NCBI GenBank assembly: GCA_003233535.1
Contig: QIMA01000538.1
Coordinates: 1-8,259, forward strand
Direction: 5' to 3'
DNA length: 8,259 nt
Source: Rhodanobacteraceae bacterium
Lineage (GTDB): Bacteria; Pseudomonadota; Gammaproteobacteria; Xanthomonadales; SZUA-5
Position 1 is the stretch's first letter. Every line of letters begins with the position of its first letter. Positions 1 to 6,246 of this stretch are shown here, piece after piece. Under the pieces are notes generated by a model. That model saw nothing but the letters and a program-made list of their open reading frames with translations, ran no database searches and was not told the origin of the DNA. A program made the position numbers and the translations under genes.

Positions 1-88
1 AACCACTACACCGCTCCTTCGAAAAAACCACTGGGCAATCAATGTCCTGCGCGATCATCGCGCGAGTTCATGAAATATCCGGGCTAGC
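1..88 (-). repeat. Palindromic MITE-like repeat, copy A (partial, cut by window edge)
   Basis: The reverse complement of these 88 bases aligns without gaps to 1478-1565, with 81 of 88 identical by hand count. It ends in GCTAGCCCGGATATTTCATG, the end I call L. The window starts almost at the centre of the palindrome seen complete in copy B, so the other half (R end, with TTTCATAAACTTCACG) should lie just outside the window. No coding capacity is seen. This could be a non-autonomous transposable element or a large REP-like element; the sequence alone does not decide. Confidence 0.85.
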
Positions 89-90
89 CT

Positions 91-194
91 GGAGTTTCAT
101 GAGATTCGCCGCGAGGGTGACGAGATCGCGCCACGGCGAGCCCAGCTTCCATTTGAGAACGGGGGCGGCCGCAGCGCAGGGTTCATGAAACTCC
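91..194. repeat. Inverted repeat of about 104 bp with CATGAAACTCC ends
   Basis: GGAGTTTCATG at 91-101 is the exact reverse complement of CATGAAACTCC at 184-194. These ends resemble the L end of the neighbouring repeat (CATGAAATATCC), but the interior does not align with it. A further inner pair, TCGCCG near 106-111 and CGGCGA near 134-139, could form a hairpin. It abuts copy A directly. It may be a second, diverged member of the same element family or a separate small palindrome. Confidence 0.55.
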
Positions 195-377
195 GGACTA
201 ATAAGCTGATCCAGCCCTGTAGGGTTAGCTCTCCGTTGCTCATTCGGGTGGCATTCGCGGCAAACCCTGGATTGCATGAATGACAAGACCCAACTGATCG
301 TTCGATATTCAATCAAAGTCTCTGCATACATTGCATTGGCTGAACAGGGACAGAAGTCCGCAGGGCTAGAAACGCTT
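195..377. other. Intergenic stretch with no recognised gene
   Basis: Together with 89-194 this is nearly 290 bases without a supportable gene. Open frames on the minus strand run through it into the repeats, where the stop lies inside the repeat itself; none encodes a recognisable protein. No terminator with a T-tract was found for the MarR gene, which is transcribed toward this region. Confidence 0.5.
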
Positions 378-815
378 TCACGCTGGTCGCGTCTTCTGCA
401 TCAGGTCTACCAAAAGCTTGAGTTCACCAACAGTTAACGGACCTTCAAGCCCAGTGCAGAGGGCATTTGCGTAGACGCGCCACATTTTTCTTCGTAGCTG
501 CCGCCCCCGTGAAGTAATCCGTACAACAAATCCGCGTCCGTCCTCGTCGCAATCGTGTTTCTCGATCAGACCAGCTGTCAATATACGACCAAGTAGCCGC
601 GACGTGCCGTATTGCGGCAATAGAAGTCTTTCTTTCAACTTGTATGGTCGAATACCTTCCTTGCCCGCCTTCTCGATCTCCAGCAGCGTGTCGTACCAAG
701 CCAAAGAGGGCAAGCTGGATGCTGCGAGGGAGTCTTCGACTTTCTCAATCAATAGCCGACTGGTTGTCAAAAGGGCCTTCCAAGCCTCAATCGTTTCTAT
801 TTTTGGTACCGACAT
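378..815 (-). CDS. MarR-family winged-helix transcriptional regulator
   Basis: A 145-residue protein, the usual MarR length. A helical dimerisation segment (about 8-30) leads into a winged helix-turn-helix: helix LAWYDTLLEIEKAG (38-51), a recognition region around PQYGTSRLLGRILTAGLIEK (67-86), then the wing with D-x-x-G-R-G-F-V-V-R-I-T (90-101) followed by the typical S-R-G-R-Q-L. C-terminal helices complete the dimer interface. MarR proteins bind palindromic DNA as dimers and usually repress a divergent neighbour and themselves, released by a ligand or by oxidation. Cys89 lies at the edge of the wing and Cys120 in the C-terminal helix, so redox control is possible but unproven. The neighbour is a DoxX gene with two matching palindromes between them. 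ATG at 815 has no Shine-Dalgarno; a TAGAAT box only 6 nt upstream suggests a leaderless transcript. The gene appears less GC-rich than those to its right. Confidence 0.9.
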   Translation of the reverse strand: MSVPKIETIEAWKALLTTSRLLIEKVEDSLAASSLPSLAWYDTLLEIEKAGKEGIRPYKLKERLLLPQYGTSRLLGRILTAGLIEKHDCDEDGRGFVVRITSRGRQLRRKMWRVYANALCTGLEGPLTVGELKLLVDLMQKTRPA

Positions 816-821
816 AGGTGA

Positions 822-827
822 ATTCTA
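822..827 (-). promoter_or_regulatory. Candidate -10 box of the MarR gene (leaderless start)
   Basis: On the minus strand this reads TAGAAT, five of six matches to TATAAT. It ends 6 nt before the ATG at 815, so transcription would begin at or next to the start codon. No good -35 is seen at the expected distance. Operator 1 (833-850) covers the spacer region, consistent with autorepression. Confidence 0.4.
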
Positions 828-832
828 ACATA

Positions 833-850
833 TAGATGCAAATGCATCTA
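833..850. promoter_or_regulatory. Operator 1 of the MarR/DoxX divergent promoter
   Basis: TAGATGCA AA TGCATCTA is an 18-bp palindrome with perfect 8-bp arms and a 2-bp centre. It lies upstream of the MarR start and just before the TTGACA of the doxX promoter. Its size and symmetry fit a MarR dimer site, and it is repeated almost exactly at 881-898. Confidence 0.8.
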
Positions 851-852
851 GG

Positions 853-884
853 TTGACATGAGTGGAGAATGCTTCCAATATAAA
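853..884 (+). promoter_or_regulatory. Candidate sigma70-type promoter of the DoxX gene
   Basis: A consensus TTGACA stands at 853-858. The best -10-like hexamer is TATAAA at 879-884, but the spacer is then 20 bp, longer than optimal; overlapping choices such as ATATAA give 19 bp. A weak spacing would suit a regulated promoter. Operator 2 overlaps the -10 end and operator 1 touches the -35, so bound repressor would block polymerase at both ends. Confidence 0.5.
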
Positions 885-898
885 TGCAACTGCATCTA
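881..898. promoter_or_regulatory. Operator 2 of the MarR/DoxX divergent promoter
   Basis: TAAATGCA AC TGCATCTA differs from operator 1 by one base in the left arm and one in the centre. The two sites are centred 48 bp apart. It overlaps the -10 region and probable transcription start of doxX and ends 2 bp before its ribosome binding site. Confidence 0.8.
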
Positions 899-912
899 TA
901 GGTGGCATTTCA

Positions 913-1353
913 ATGACCCAGAATCGACTTACCGAACACGCTACGTTTCTTTTGCGCTTAGCGCTCGGCATCATGTTGATTGCTCATTCGTGGCTTCTGA
1001 AGCTCTTTGTCTTCACCCTGCCGGGAACGGCCAACTTCTTTCAGTCGCTCGGTCTGCCTAGCTGGTCGGCGTATGCCGTTTTTGCAATTGAGGCCGTTGC
1101 CGGCATTCTGTTGGTACTGGGGATCCAATCGCGCTGGGTCGCTCTCACTGTGGTTCCAATCCTTGCTGGTGCGACGTGGGCACATTGGGGCAACGGCTGG
1201 CTGTTCAACAATACCAATGGTGGCTGGGAATACCCGATTTATCTAACATTGCTTGCATTTGTGCAATTCCTGCTGGGCGATGGGTCCTTTGCGGTCAAGC
1301 GGTCTGCGGCCTTACCTGGCCTTACAGGCCGCGATGCCGAGGCACTGTCATGA
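913..1353 (+). CDS. DoxX-family integral membrane protein
   Basis: A 146-residue inner-membrane protein with four predicted membrane helices (about 8-31, 52-71, 74-92 and 105-124), the DoxX arrangement. The segment HWGNGWLFNNTNGGWEYP (91-108), between helices 3 and 4, is the family's recognisable signature. DoxX proteins are loosely linked to redox and thiol stress and to quinone-related membrane functions; the exact reaction here is unknown. I chose ATG at 913 because AGGTGG (900-905) stands 7 nt upstream; a GTG 17 codons earlier would place the coding region over the promoter and operator. It is transcribed away from the MarR gene and is the obvious target of that regulator. No other gene lies before the downstream repeat at 1478, so it is probably monocistronic. 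Confidence 0.9.
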   Translation: MTQNRLTEHATFLLRLALGIMLIAHSWLLKLFVFTLPGTANFFQSLGLPSWSAYAVFAIEAVAGILLVLGIQSRWVALTVVPILAGATWAHWGNGWLFNNTNGGWEYPIYLTLLAFVQFLLGDGSFAVKRSAALPGLTGRDAEALS

Positions 1354-1396
1354 TCTTGCATCTGAAGAGACACAACCCAATCCGCTCCACCCGATT

Positions 1397-1432
1397 GATC
1401 CGCTGACACGGGCACGGCACCGTGCACGGATC
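1397..1432. other. Nested hairpin downstream of the DoxX gene
   Basis: GCACGG (1412-1417) and CCGTGC (1420-1425) form a perfect inner palindrome, enclosed by GATCCG (1397-1402) and CGGATC (1427-1432). No T-tract follows, so it is not a classical intrinsic terminator. It is the only notable structure between the doxX stop and the repeat at 1478; no gene is seen in 1354-1477. Confidence 0.4.
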
Positions 1433-1477
1433 GAATATGGTTCGGCAGTGCTCAACGATATTGCTGGACTCTACAAC

Positions 1478-1641
1478 GCTAACCCGGATATTTCATGAAC
1501 TCGCGCGATGCTCGCGCAGGACATTGGTTGTCCAGTGGTTTTTCTGAAAGAGCGGTGTAGTGGTTCATACACCCGACTGAGGAAAAATCGCTGGGCGATC
1601 AAGGGCCTAGCGAGGGCGCGTGAAGTTTATGAAACATCCGA
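1478..1641 (+). repeat. Palindromic MITE-like repeat, copy B (complete)
   Basis: The whole stretch is one long imperfect palindrome. The left (L) end reads GGATATTTCATGAACTCGCG from 1486; the right (R) end, read in reverse from 1639, is GGATGTTTCATAAACTTCAC. At the centre GGTGTA (1554-1559) pairs with TACACC (1568-1573) around an 8-nt loop. The halves align along their length with a few small gaps. The left half is 81/88 identical to inverted copy A. There is no transposase or other coding sequence. Transcribed, it would fold into a very long hairpin, and it lies between the convergent ends of the doxX and pseudouridine synthase genes, where it could act as a two-way terminator. Confidence 0.85.
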
Positions 1642-1725
1642 CAGCTCAGCATCTTCGTGAAGAAGCGGAACTGTTACCTGAGCTCAGAGCCGCAGCGGGC
1701 GGCGACCGCTGTGCATCGAAAGCAC

Positions 1726-2643
1726 TCACTGTTGCGCCAGCAGCAAGCGGCGGTTAGATCGAAAACTCTTGGCGCGCTGACTGATCGGGTCGATGAAGCT
1801 GAGCGACTGCGCCAATAGTTGCAGTGGATTTGCCGGCTGGTTGGCATCGGGTTCCACGATTTGCGGGTACAGGCAGTCGCCGCAAATCGGCGCGCCAAGT
1901 GCACTCATATGGACTCGCAGCTGATGCTTGCGTCCGGTAATCGGTGATAGTGCATAGCTCCAGTGCTGTCCGTGTTTGGCTACCGGCTCAATGCGTGTCT
2001 CGCTGTTGCTCAGTCCGTCGACCTCATGCATGCGGAAAAACGGCTCTCCGCGTTCTAAGCGGCTGCGTCGGCTGAGCGGCCAGGTCTGTTCGTCCAGTGC
2101 TAGCGCTATGGCTAAGTAGCGTTTGTCGATCATCCGCTTTGCAAACAGTGCGTGATACGCAGCTCTGCTGCGCGGATTGGTGGAGAACAGCACTAGGCCG
2201 GCGGTGTCTCGATCTATGCGGTGCAGCGGCGCTAAGTGGGGGTTGTCAAAACGGCGCACTAGGCGAGCTAACAGTGTCTGCCGAACGCGGGAGCCGGCGG
2301 GAACGACTGGTAGGCCGTGCGGCTTGTCAGCTACCAGCAGATGCTCATCTGCATACAGGACTTCTTCAACTTCATCGATCTCGGCTTCGGCCGGCACTTC
2401 GCGATAGTAGTAAACCAGCGTTCCGGGTCGATACGCCGTGTTCGCTGGCAAGACCCGACTGGCTTCGTCCAGGATCTTTCCGGCGGCGAAGCGGTGTTCC
2501 CAAATAGACCTGGAAACCTGCGGAAAGTGGGCGTGTAGACCGGCTAGCAGCGATCGCCAAGGACCTTGGGGCAGGCGCAGTCGGCTAGCGTGAACGCCAT
2601 CCAAGGGTGGCGGTGCTAAAGCTGGCTGATGGCCTGAAGTCAT
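1726..2643 (-). CDS. RluA-family RNA pseudouridine synthase
   Basis: A 305-residue protein that isomerises uridine to pseudouridine in rRNA or tRNA in the cytoplasm. After a small S4-like N-terminal region (about 24-90) comes the catalytic domain: DKPHGLPVVP (106-115), then HRIDRDTAGLVLFS (141-154), the RluA motif II, with catalytic Asp144. The family's C-terminal signature GRKHQLRVHMSALGAPICGD follows (237-256). It belongs to the subgroup with YYYRE before the catalytic domain and RKHQLR instead of RTHQIR, distinct from RluA, RluC and RluD, so the target nucleotide cannot be named. The length is normal and no key residue is missing. It starts 54 bp after the stop of the upstream signalling gene on the same strand, so cotranscription is possible. 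The ATG at 2643 has only a weak GCGGG-type binding site. Its 3' end points at repeat copy B. Confidence 0.92.
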   Translation of the reverse strand: MTSGHQPALAPPPLDGVHASRLRLPQGPWRSLLAGLHAHFPQVSRSIWEHRFAAGKILDEASRVLPANTAYRPGTLVYYYREVPAEAEIDEVEEVLYADEHLLVADKPHGLPVVPAGSRVRQTLLARLVRRFDNPHLAPLHRIDRDTAGLVLFSTNPRSRAAYHALFAKRMIDKRYLAIALALDEQTWPLSRRSRLERGEPFFRMHEVDGLSNSETRIEPVAKHGQHWSYALSPITGRKHQLRVHMSALGAPICGDCLYPQIVEPDANQPANPLQLLAQSLSFIDPISQRAKSFRSNRRLLLAQQ

Positions 2644-2697
2644 CCCGCGCCTAGTCGCCCTGCCGACGGTCGCCAGATCATTGGCAGTGCCGTCCGT

Positions 2698-5007
2698 TTA
2701 ACTGCCGAAGTCAAATTCGGCAACATCGCTGGGTGGCCCGATGAAGCTGCCAGTGCCGTAGTCGATGCCCATGGAAAACAGGGTCGCCATTGCGTCCGCA
2801 TCGGGGATGAAGTGCGCGACGATCTCTGCGCCTCGCTGGTGCGCGTCTTTCAGTAATTCCAGGCTATCTGGCTGTGCCAGCGCGGCTGGGGCGTCAATCG
2901 CAACCCACTCGGGATTCAGTCGTTCTACCAGCGCTACGCCCTGCTTCTGTAGCGTTACTCGCTCCAATCCGAGCCCAACTTTGGCCGCGCTGAGTTCGCT
3001 GTGGGCGTTGGCCAGCGCGTCGACGTGCTGCAGCGCATCGTTCTCATCGATACTGAATATCAGGCTGGACTCGCTCAGGCCCTTGATTTCCAGATCATTG
3101 AGCAGCTTGGTTCGCTGCTTCTGTTCGATCACCGATTCAGCGGAAACGGTGACCACCATGCGCACGTTGGGATAGCGGGCTTGCATCGCTTGTGACTGCG
3201 CAACGACCGTATTGAGTAAAAAACGATCCAAGGCGCCGACGCGACCGCACTGCTTAGCCAGATCCAGCCACTGTCGACGGGTGAACGACCGACCTTGCTC
3301 TCCGACCACGCGCAGATGCAGCTGAAACTGCGGTCGACGGACGCCCTGCAGCGGCACTATGGGCTGGTATTCCAGCTGTAAGTGCTCGGCGCTGGCTTTG
3401 CGCACCAGTGCTTTTTGCAAGACGAATGTGGTCGCAGGGTCGAGGTGGGAATGCAGCTGTGCAAGCGCTCTTTGTAGCCGATTTCCGCCGCTGTGTTTGG
3501 CCAGCGTCAGGGTGCGCTCGGCCAGATCAACGGTGTGCTGCAGGCCGTGCTCGCGCGGTCTAAACGGGACCAAGGCGCAGCTCACTGGCGCACCGTTCAG
3601 CGCTTGCCGCATTGCCAGTCTTAGGCTGTCAGCTCGGCGATCCATTTCTTCGCCGCTCTCTAGTCCGAGCAGGACGATCATCACGCCGTTACGCCACAAA
3701 GCCAATCGTTCGCCGGCCGCTAGCGTGGCGCTTACCCGCTTGGCCACCACGCCTTCGCTCTCTCGCTCGATTAAGGGGTGAGCCTGGGCTTCGGCGAAGC
3801 GCTCGTCGTCGGCCCCGATCAGGAGCAGGGCGCGTTCGCCGTTCTTGGGGTCTAGTCGGCGCAGCAGGGTGAGTAAATCAGCGGTAGCGATGAAACGATT
3901 GCGCGCCGCACGCGTGTGCTGCTCTACCTGTCTACGCAAACTGCGCGCGCGCCGCGCACGGGTCACCACAGCGGTGACTAAATGGCGAGGTCTGACCGGC
4001 TTAAGCATGTAGTCGTCGCCGCCAGCCTGCAGCGCGTCAAAGCGCGTACCTTCTTCCTGGTCACCGGTCAGAAACACGATCGGCACCATCGACAGCTTGG
4101 GCTCCTCGCGAATCAGTGAAGTAAGCTGCAAGCCGTCGAGGCTGGGCATATGTAGATCCATCAAGATGAGATCGGGCTGAAACTCCTCGATCACTTCAGC
4201 GGCGCGCCGCGAATCATCTAGCCAGCGTACCTTCATGCCCTGCTTGCGCAGAATGGTCTCGCAGTACAGTGCCTGTCCGCGGTCGTCCTCGACAATCAGC
4301 ACTTTCAGGTGTGCCTGCGGGTTATGGGCCTCGATTAACTCTTGGATGCGTGCCACCAAGTAGCTTTGATCTTCACCTTCCAAGCTGGCATCGGCACCGC
4401 CGGATAAGGCCAGCAGTCGGCGCTGCAGCTCGCGGCTGCGATTGAGGAATACAACCGACGGCCCTAGTTCATTTTGACCTCGGTTGAGCTCCAGCCGGTC
4501 GGCAATGGCGCCGAGGGCACCCAGGTGGCCTTCGTCGACCAAAATCGCGGCGATCTGCGGGTCATCCAGGCGCGCCAACAGCGCGGTTGGCCGGACGTGG
4601 CGAGTGACGCTCAGACCTTCGCTCTCCAGTCCGTTTCGGATGCCCGCAAAGAGCTCCTCGTCACCGCTCAGGCAGAGAACGATCGAGCGATTGAGGGCCG
4701 CATTGTCATTGTCGCGATATTGGCGAAGAAGATTGAGGACGGCTTGTTCAAGCTTCGCCAGCCGTTCGCGCTGCGCTTCGGGCAGCTGACGCACGTCTCC
4801 GTCGACCATAGAAGTCAGGTACAGCGTGAAGTGACTAAGCGCCTTGGCAATATCGGACTCGCCCTGCGCATTCAGTTTCTGGCCCGCCTGGTTCAGCAGG
4901 GGCAGTATTTTTCCAGCATCCGGCTGGCTCCATCCCTTGCGCCGTAGCGCCTGCCAGCGGCGCATGCTGTCGTAAACGATCGTCGGAAGTTCGCTAGTCG
5001 GCTGCAT
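2698..5007 (-). CDS. Tandem-receiver response regulator with degenerate GGDEF and EAL domains
   Basis: Residues are numbered from a TTG 6 codons upstream; I prefer ATG at 5007 (residue 7, 769 aa), though neither has a good binding site. In order: an unassigned helical N-terminus (1-105); a decayed receiver (113-235) lacking the conserved Lys; a canonical receiver (240-360) with acidic pair Asp247/Asp248, phosphoacceptor Asp290 in LILMDLHMP, Thr320 and Lys342; a GGDEF-like domain (378-520) with RNGVMIVLL where GGDEF should stand; and an EAL-like domain (545-770). The EAL domain keeps YQPIV (553-557), but the EAL motif reads QLHL (568-571) and the DDFG segment reads LGLE. Both enzyme domains are therefore probably inactive and may sense c-di-GMP or nucleotides, as known for FimX-type proteins. 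It is likely a cytoplasmic phosphorylation-controlled signalling hub; the partner kinase is not in the window. Confidence 0.88.
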   Translation of the reverse strand: MQPTSELPTIVYDSMRRWQALRRKGWSQPDAGKILPLLNQAGQKLNAQGESDIAKALSHFTLYLTSMVDGDVRQLPEAQRERLAKLEQAVLNLLRQYRDNDNAALNRSIVLCLSGDEELFAGIRNGLESEGLSVTRHVRPTALLARLDDPQIAAILVDEGHLGALGAIADRLELNRGQNELGPSVVFLNRSRELQRRLLALSGGADASLEGEDQSYLVARIQELIEAHNPQAHLKVLIVEDDRGQALYCETILRKQGMKVRWLDDSRRAAEVIEEFQPDLILMDLHMPSLDGLQLTSLIREEPKLSMVPIVFLTGDQEEGTRFDALQAGGDDYMLKPVRPRHLVTAVVTRARRARSLRRQVEQHTRAARNRFIATADLLTLLRRLDPKNGERALLLIGADDERFAEAQAHPLIERESEGVVAKRVSATLAAGERLALWRNGVMIVLLGLESGEEMDRRADSLRLAMRQALNGAPVSCALVPFRPREHGLQHTVDLAERTLTLAKHSGGNRLQRALAQLHSHLDPATTFVLQKALVRKASAEHLQLEYQPIVPLQGVRRPQFQLHLRVVGEQGRSFTRRQWLDLAKQCGRVGALDRFLLNTVVAQSQAMQARYPNVRMVVTVSAESVIEQKQRTKLLNDLEIKGLSESSLIFSIDENDALQHVDALANAHSELSAAKVGLGLERVTLQKQGVALVERLNPEWVAIDAPAALAQPDSLELLKDAHQRGAEIVAHFIPDADAMATLFSMGIDYGTGSFIGPPSDVAEFDFGS

Positions 5008-5051
5008 GCAAGTCAACGCTGTCAATGTGCTGCTAGAGCTTACCGAATGCA

Positions 5052-5078
5052 GAGCAGTTTTAGGCCCTAGAACTGCTC
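5052..5078. promoter_or_regulatory. Long inverted repeat upstream of the receiver/EAL gene
   Basis: GAGCAGTT (5052-5059) and AACTGCTC (5071-5078) pair perfectly. Inside, TAGG and CCTA continue the symmetry after one T-G pair, giving a nearly perfect 27-bp palindrome centred at 5065, about 58 bp before the start codon. No T-tract follows on either strand, so an operator or a 5'-leader structure is more likely than a terminator. Confidence 0.5.
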
Positions 5079-5277
5079 ATATCAGTACCGCGCTCATCAT
5101 TTTTACGTTTCTGGTCCGCTTGGAGCACGCTTGCGGCCTGTGGCTGGGTCGCGGATATCGGTTCATCCGACGGGTTTTCGCTGCGCCGCTAGCCATCTGA
5201 GCTGTTGCTGTAGAGTAGTCAGCGGCCGTTGGAATTGGCGCGCAGTACGATAGTTTTTTGCGCGGATTAGCCCGATC
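5079..5277. other. Intergenic stretch, no gene seen
   Basis: Together with the preceding palindrome, roughly 270 bases separate the signalling gene from repeat copy C. A short plus-strand open frame covers part of it, but it starts within the reverse of the EAL gene and matches nothing I recognise. I found no convincing promoter hexamers or RNA gene. A run of six T at about 5252-5257 has no clear GC stem before it. Confidence 0.4.
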
Positions 5278-5331
5278 CTAACCCGGATATTTCATAAACT
5301 TCACGCGAGTTCACGAAATACCCGGGCTAGC
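5278..5331 (-). repeat. Palindromic MITE-like repeat, copy C (internally deleted)
   Basis: A palindrome of 53 bp (5278-5330, centre 5304), with 19 Watson-Crick pairs and one T-G pair out of 26. Its left half carries the R-type end (TTTCATAAACTTCACGCG) of copy B. Its right half, read in reverse, starts GCTAGCCCGG and matches the L end of copy A in 26 of 28 bases. It therefore looks like a full element with its middle (about 100 bp) lost, or simply both ends brought together. The TAG stop of the DUF502 gene lies within its L end. Confidence 0.8.
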
Positions 5332-6001
5332 TGGCGGGTGCGCTCGGTTTCTGCTCTGGGGGCATGTCGAATGGCAATTGGTCTGGACCGACAGTGCCTC
5401 CGGAAATAATGAAAGTCATGGCCTGATCCACGCTCCAGCCGGTGTCTCGGATCAATTCCAGCGGAACGATTTCCAGATATCCAGAGGTTGGATTGGGCGT
5501 TGTAGGGACGTACACGGCCGCGACTTCGCGACCGCTGTGGGTGTCTTGGAACACCTTGGTGACGAGCCCGACGGTGAGCATCTGTTCGGACGGGAAGGGG
5601 ATGAGTACCACGCGCTGGCCGGACTTCGGTTGTGCTCGCAGCGCCTCCAGCGTCTTGCGGATCGCGCCGTAAACTTGCGCCACCATCGGCAACCTTTCCA
5701 TCGTTCGATCGACCAAGGCCAAGGTCTTCTTGCCGAGCACTCGGCTGGCCATCCAGCCGACTAGGTAAACGCCCACGAGAACCAGCAATACGCCCAGTGC
5801 GCCGGTGAAAACCGAATCGCGCAGCAGTGCCGCCAATTGCGGCAATAGGGGTTCAAGCGCGCGGGCGATTGCGCCGACGATGGGTTTGCCCAGGCGCACA
5901 AGTTGCGCCCAGATCCAGCTGAAAATGACCAGGGTGAGGGCGATCGGCAGGATCGTTAATACGCCGGTTATCAGATAGCGCTGCAAATGAGGTATGCGCA
6001 C
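5327..6001 (-). CDS. DUF502-family membrane protein
   Basis: A 224-residue protein with two membrane helices (about 11-33 and 66-88) and a soluble C-terminal part, the usual DUF502 size and layout. Family features include RYLITGVLTILPIALTL at the first helix, R-L-P-M-V-x-x-V-Y-G (103-112), PTTPNPTSG (166-174) and IISGGTVGP (198-206). Function is unknown. I chose GTG at 6001 because AAGGA ends 9 nt upstream and the protein then begins directly before the first helix; an open frame extends 66 codons further but carries no family sequence and covers the divergent promoter region. The stop codon is inside repeat copy C, so the low-complexity tail PEQKPSAPAS may have been set by insertion of that element. 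It diverges from the ybiI-like gene. Confidence 0.88.
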   Translation of the reverse strand: MRIPHLQRYLITGVLTILPIALTLVIFSWIWAQLVRLGKPIVGAIARALEPLLPQLAALLRDSVFTGALGVLLVLVGVYLVGWMASRVLGKKTLALVDRTMERLPMVAQVYGAIRKTLEALRAQPKSGQRVVLIPFPSEQMLTVGLVTKVFQDTHSGREVAAVYVPTTPNPTSGYLEIVPLELIRDTGWSVDQAMTFIISGGTVGPDQLPFDMPPEQKPSAPAS

Positions 6002-6131
6002 CGGCTTGCTTCCTTGTTTGGTTGGGTTAAGGCTAGCACTGCGCGGACTGCAGCGATGCTCTAAGTCAGCCGAGGGATTGATCAATCTCGCTGCCGGGTG
6101 TGAGTAAAACTGATGTGGCCAGGGTGAGGGC

Positions 6132-6149
6132 TGAGAAGAGCACTTCTCA
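6132..6149. promoter_or_regulatory. Inverted repeat in the DUF502/ybiI-like divergent spacer
   Basis: TGAGAAG (6132-6138) and CTTCTCA (6143-6149) are perfect 7-bp arms around AGCA. It lies about 100 bp before the ybiI-like start and 130 bp before the DUF502 start, a place where a regulator could act on both. No matching regulator gene is present, so this is only a candidate operator. Confidence 0.35.
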
Positions 6150-6246
6150 CTGATCTTTGAGGTGTGTGGAAAGTACAAAATCAAGAGAATTTTAACCACA
6201 GTGCCCTGGTATTATGAGCAGCCAAACAATCATGGCTGACTTCCCT

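Noticed and set aside
68..331. Minus-strand open frame of 87 codons left of the MarR gene
   Set aside because: It ends inside repeat copy A, spans the 91-194 inverted repeat, has no binding site and encodes nothing recognisable.
1253..1498. Plus-strand open frame ending in the L end of copy B
   Set aside because: It overlaps the end of doxX in another frame, its stop is in the repeat and the sequence resembles no protein; the shared PDIS ending with the frame at 68-331 merely reflects the repeat.
1..1641. Complete insertion sequence or CRISPR array
   Set aside because: No transposase gene lies between the repeats, and the repeats are inverted and far apart, without regularly spaced short direct repeats.
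2097..2507. Plus-strand open frame opposite the pseudouridine synthase
   Set aside because: Shadow of a well-supported gene with catalytic motifs on the minus strand.
5006..5200. Plus-strand 64-codon open frame upstream of the signalling gene
   Set aside because: It runs through the 27-bp palindrome, has no binding site and no recognisable motif; part resembles a hydrophobic helix by chance only.
5252..5257. T-run as an intrinsic terminator
   Set aside because: No GC-rich stem immediately precedes it on the plus strand and no gene ends there.
6002..6199. N-terminal extension of the DUF502 frame to 6199
   Set aside because: The extra 66 residues have no family match and cover the divergent promoter region; the GTG at 6001 has AAGGA in front and begins at the family domain.
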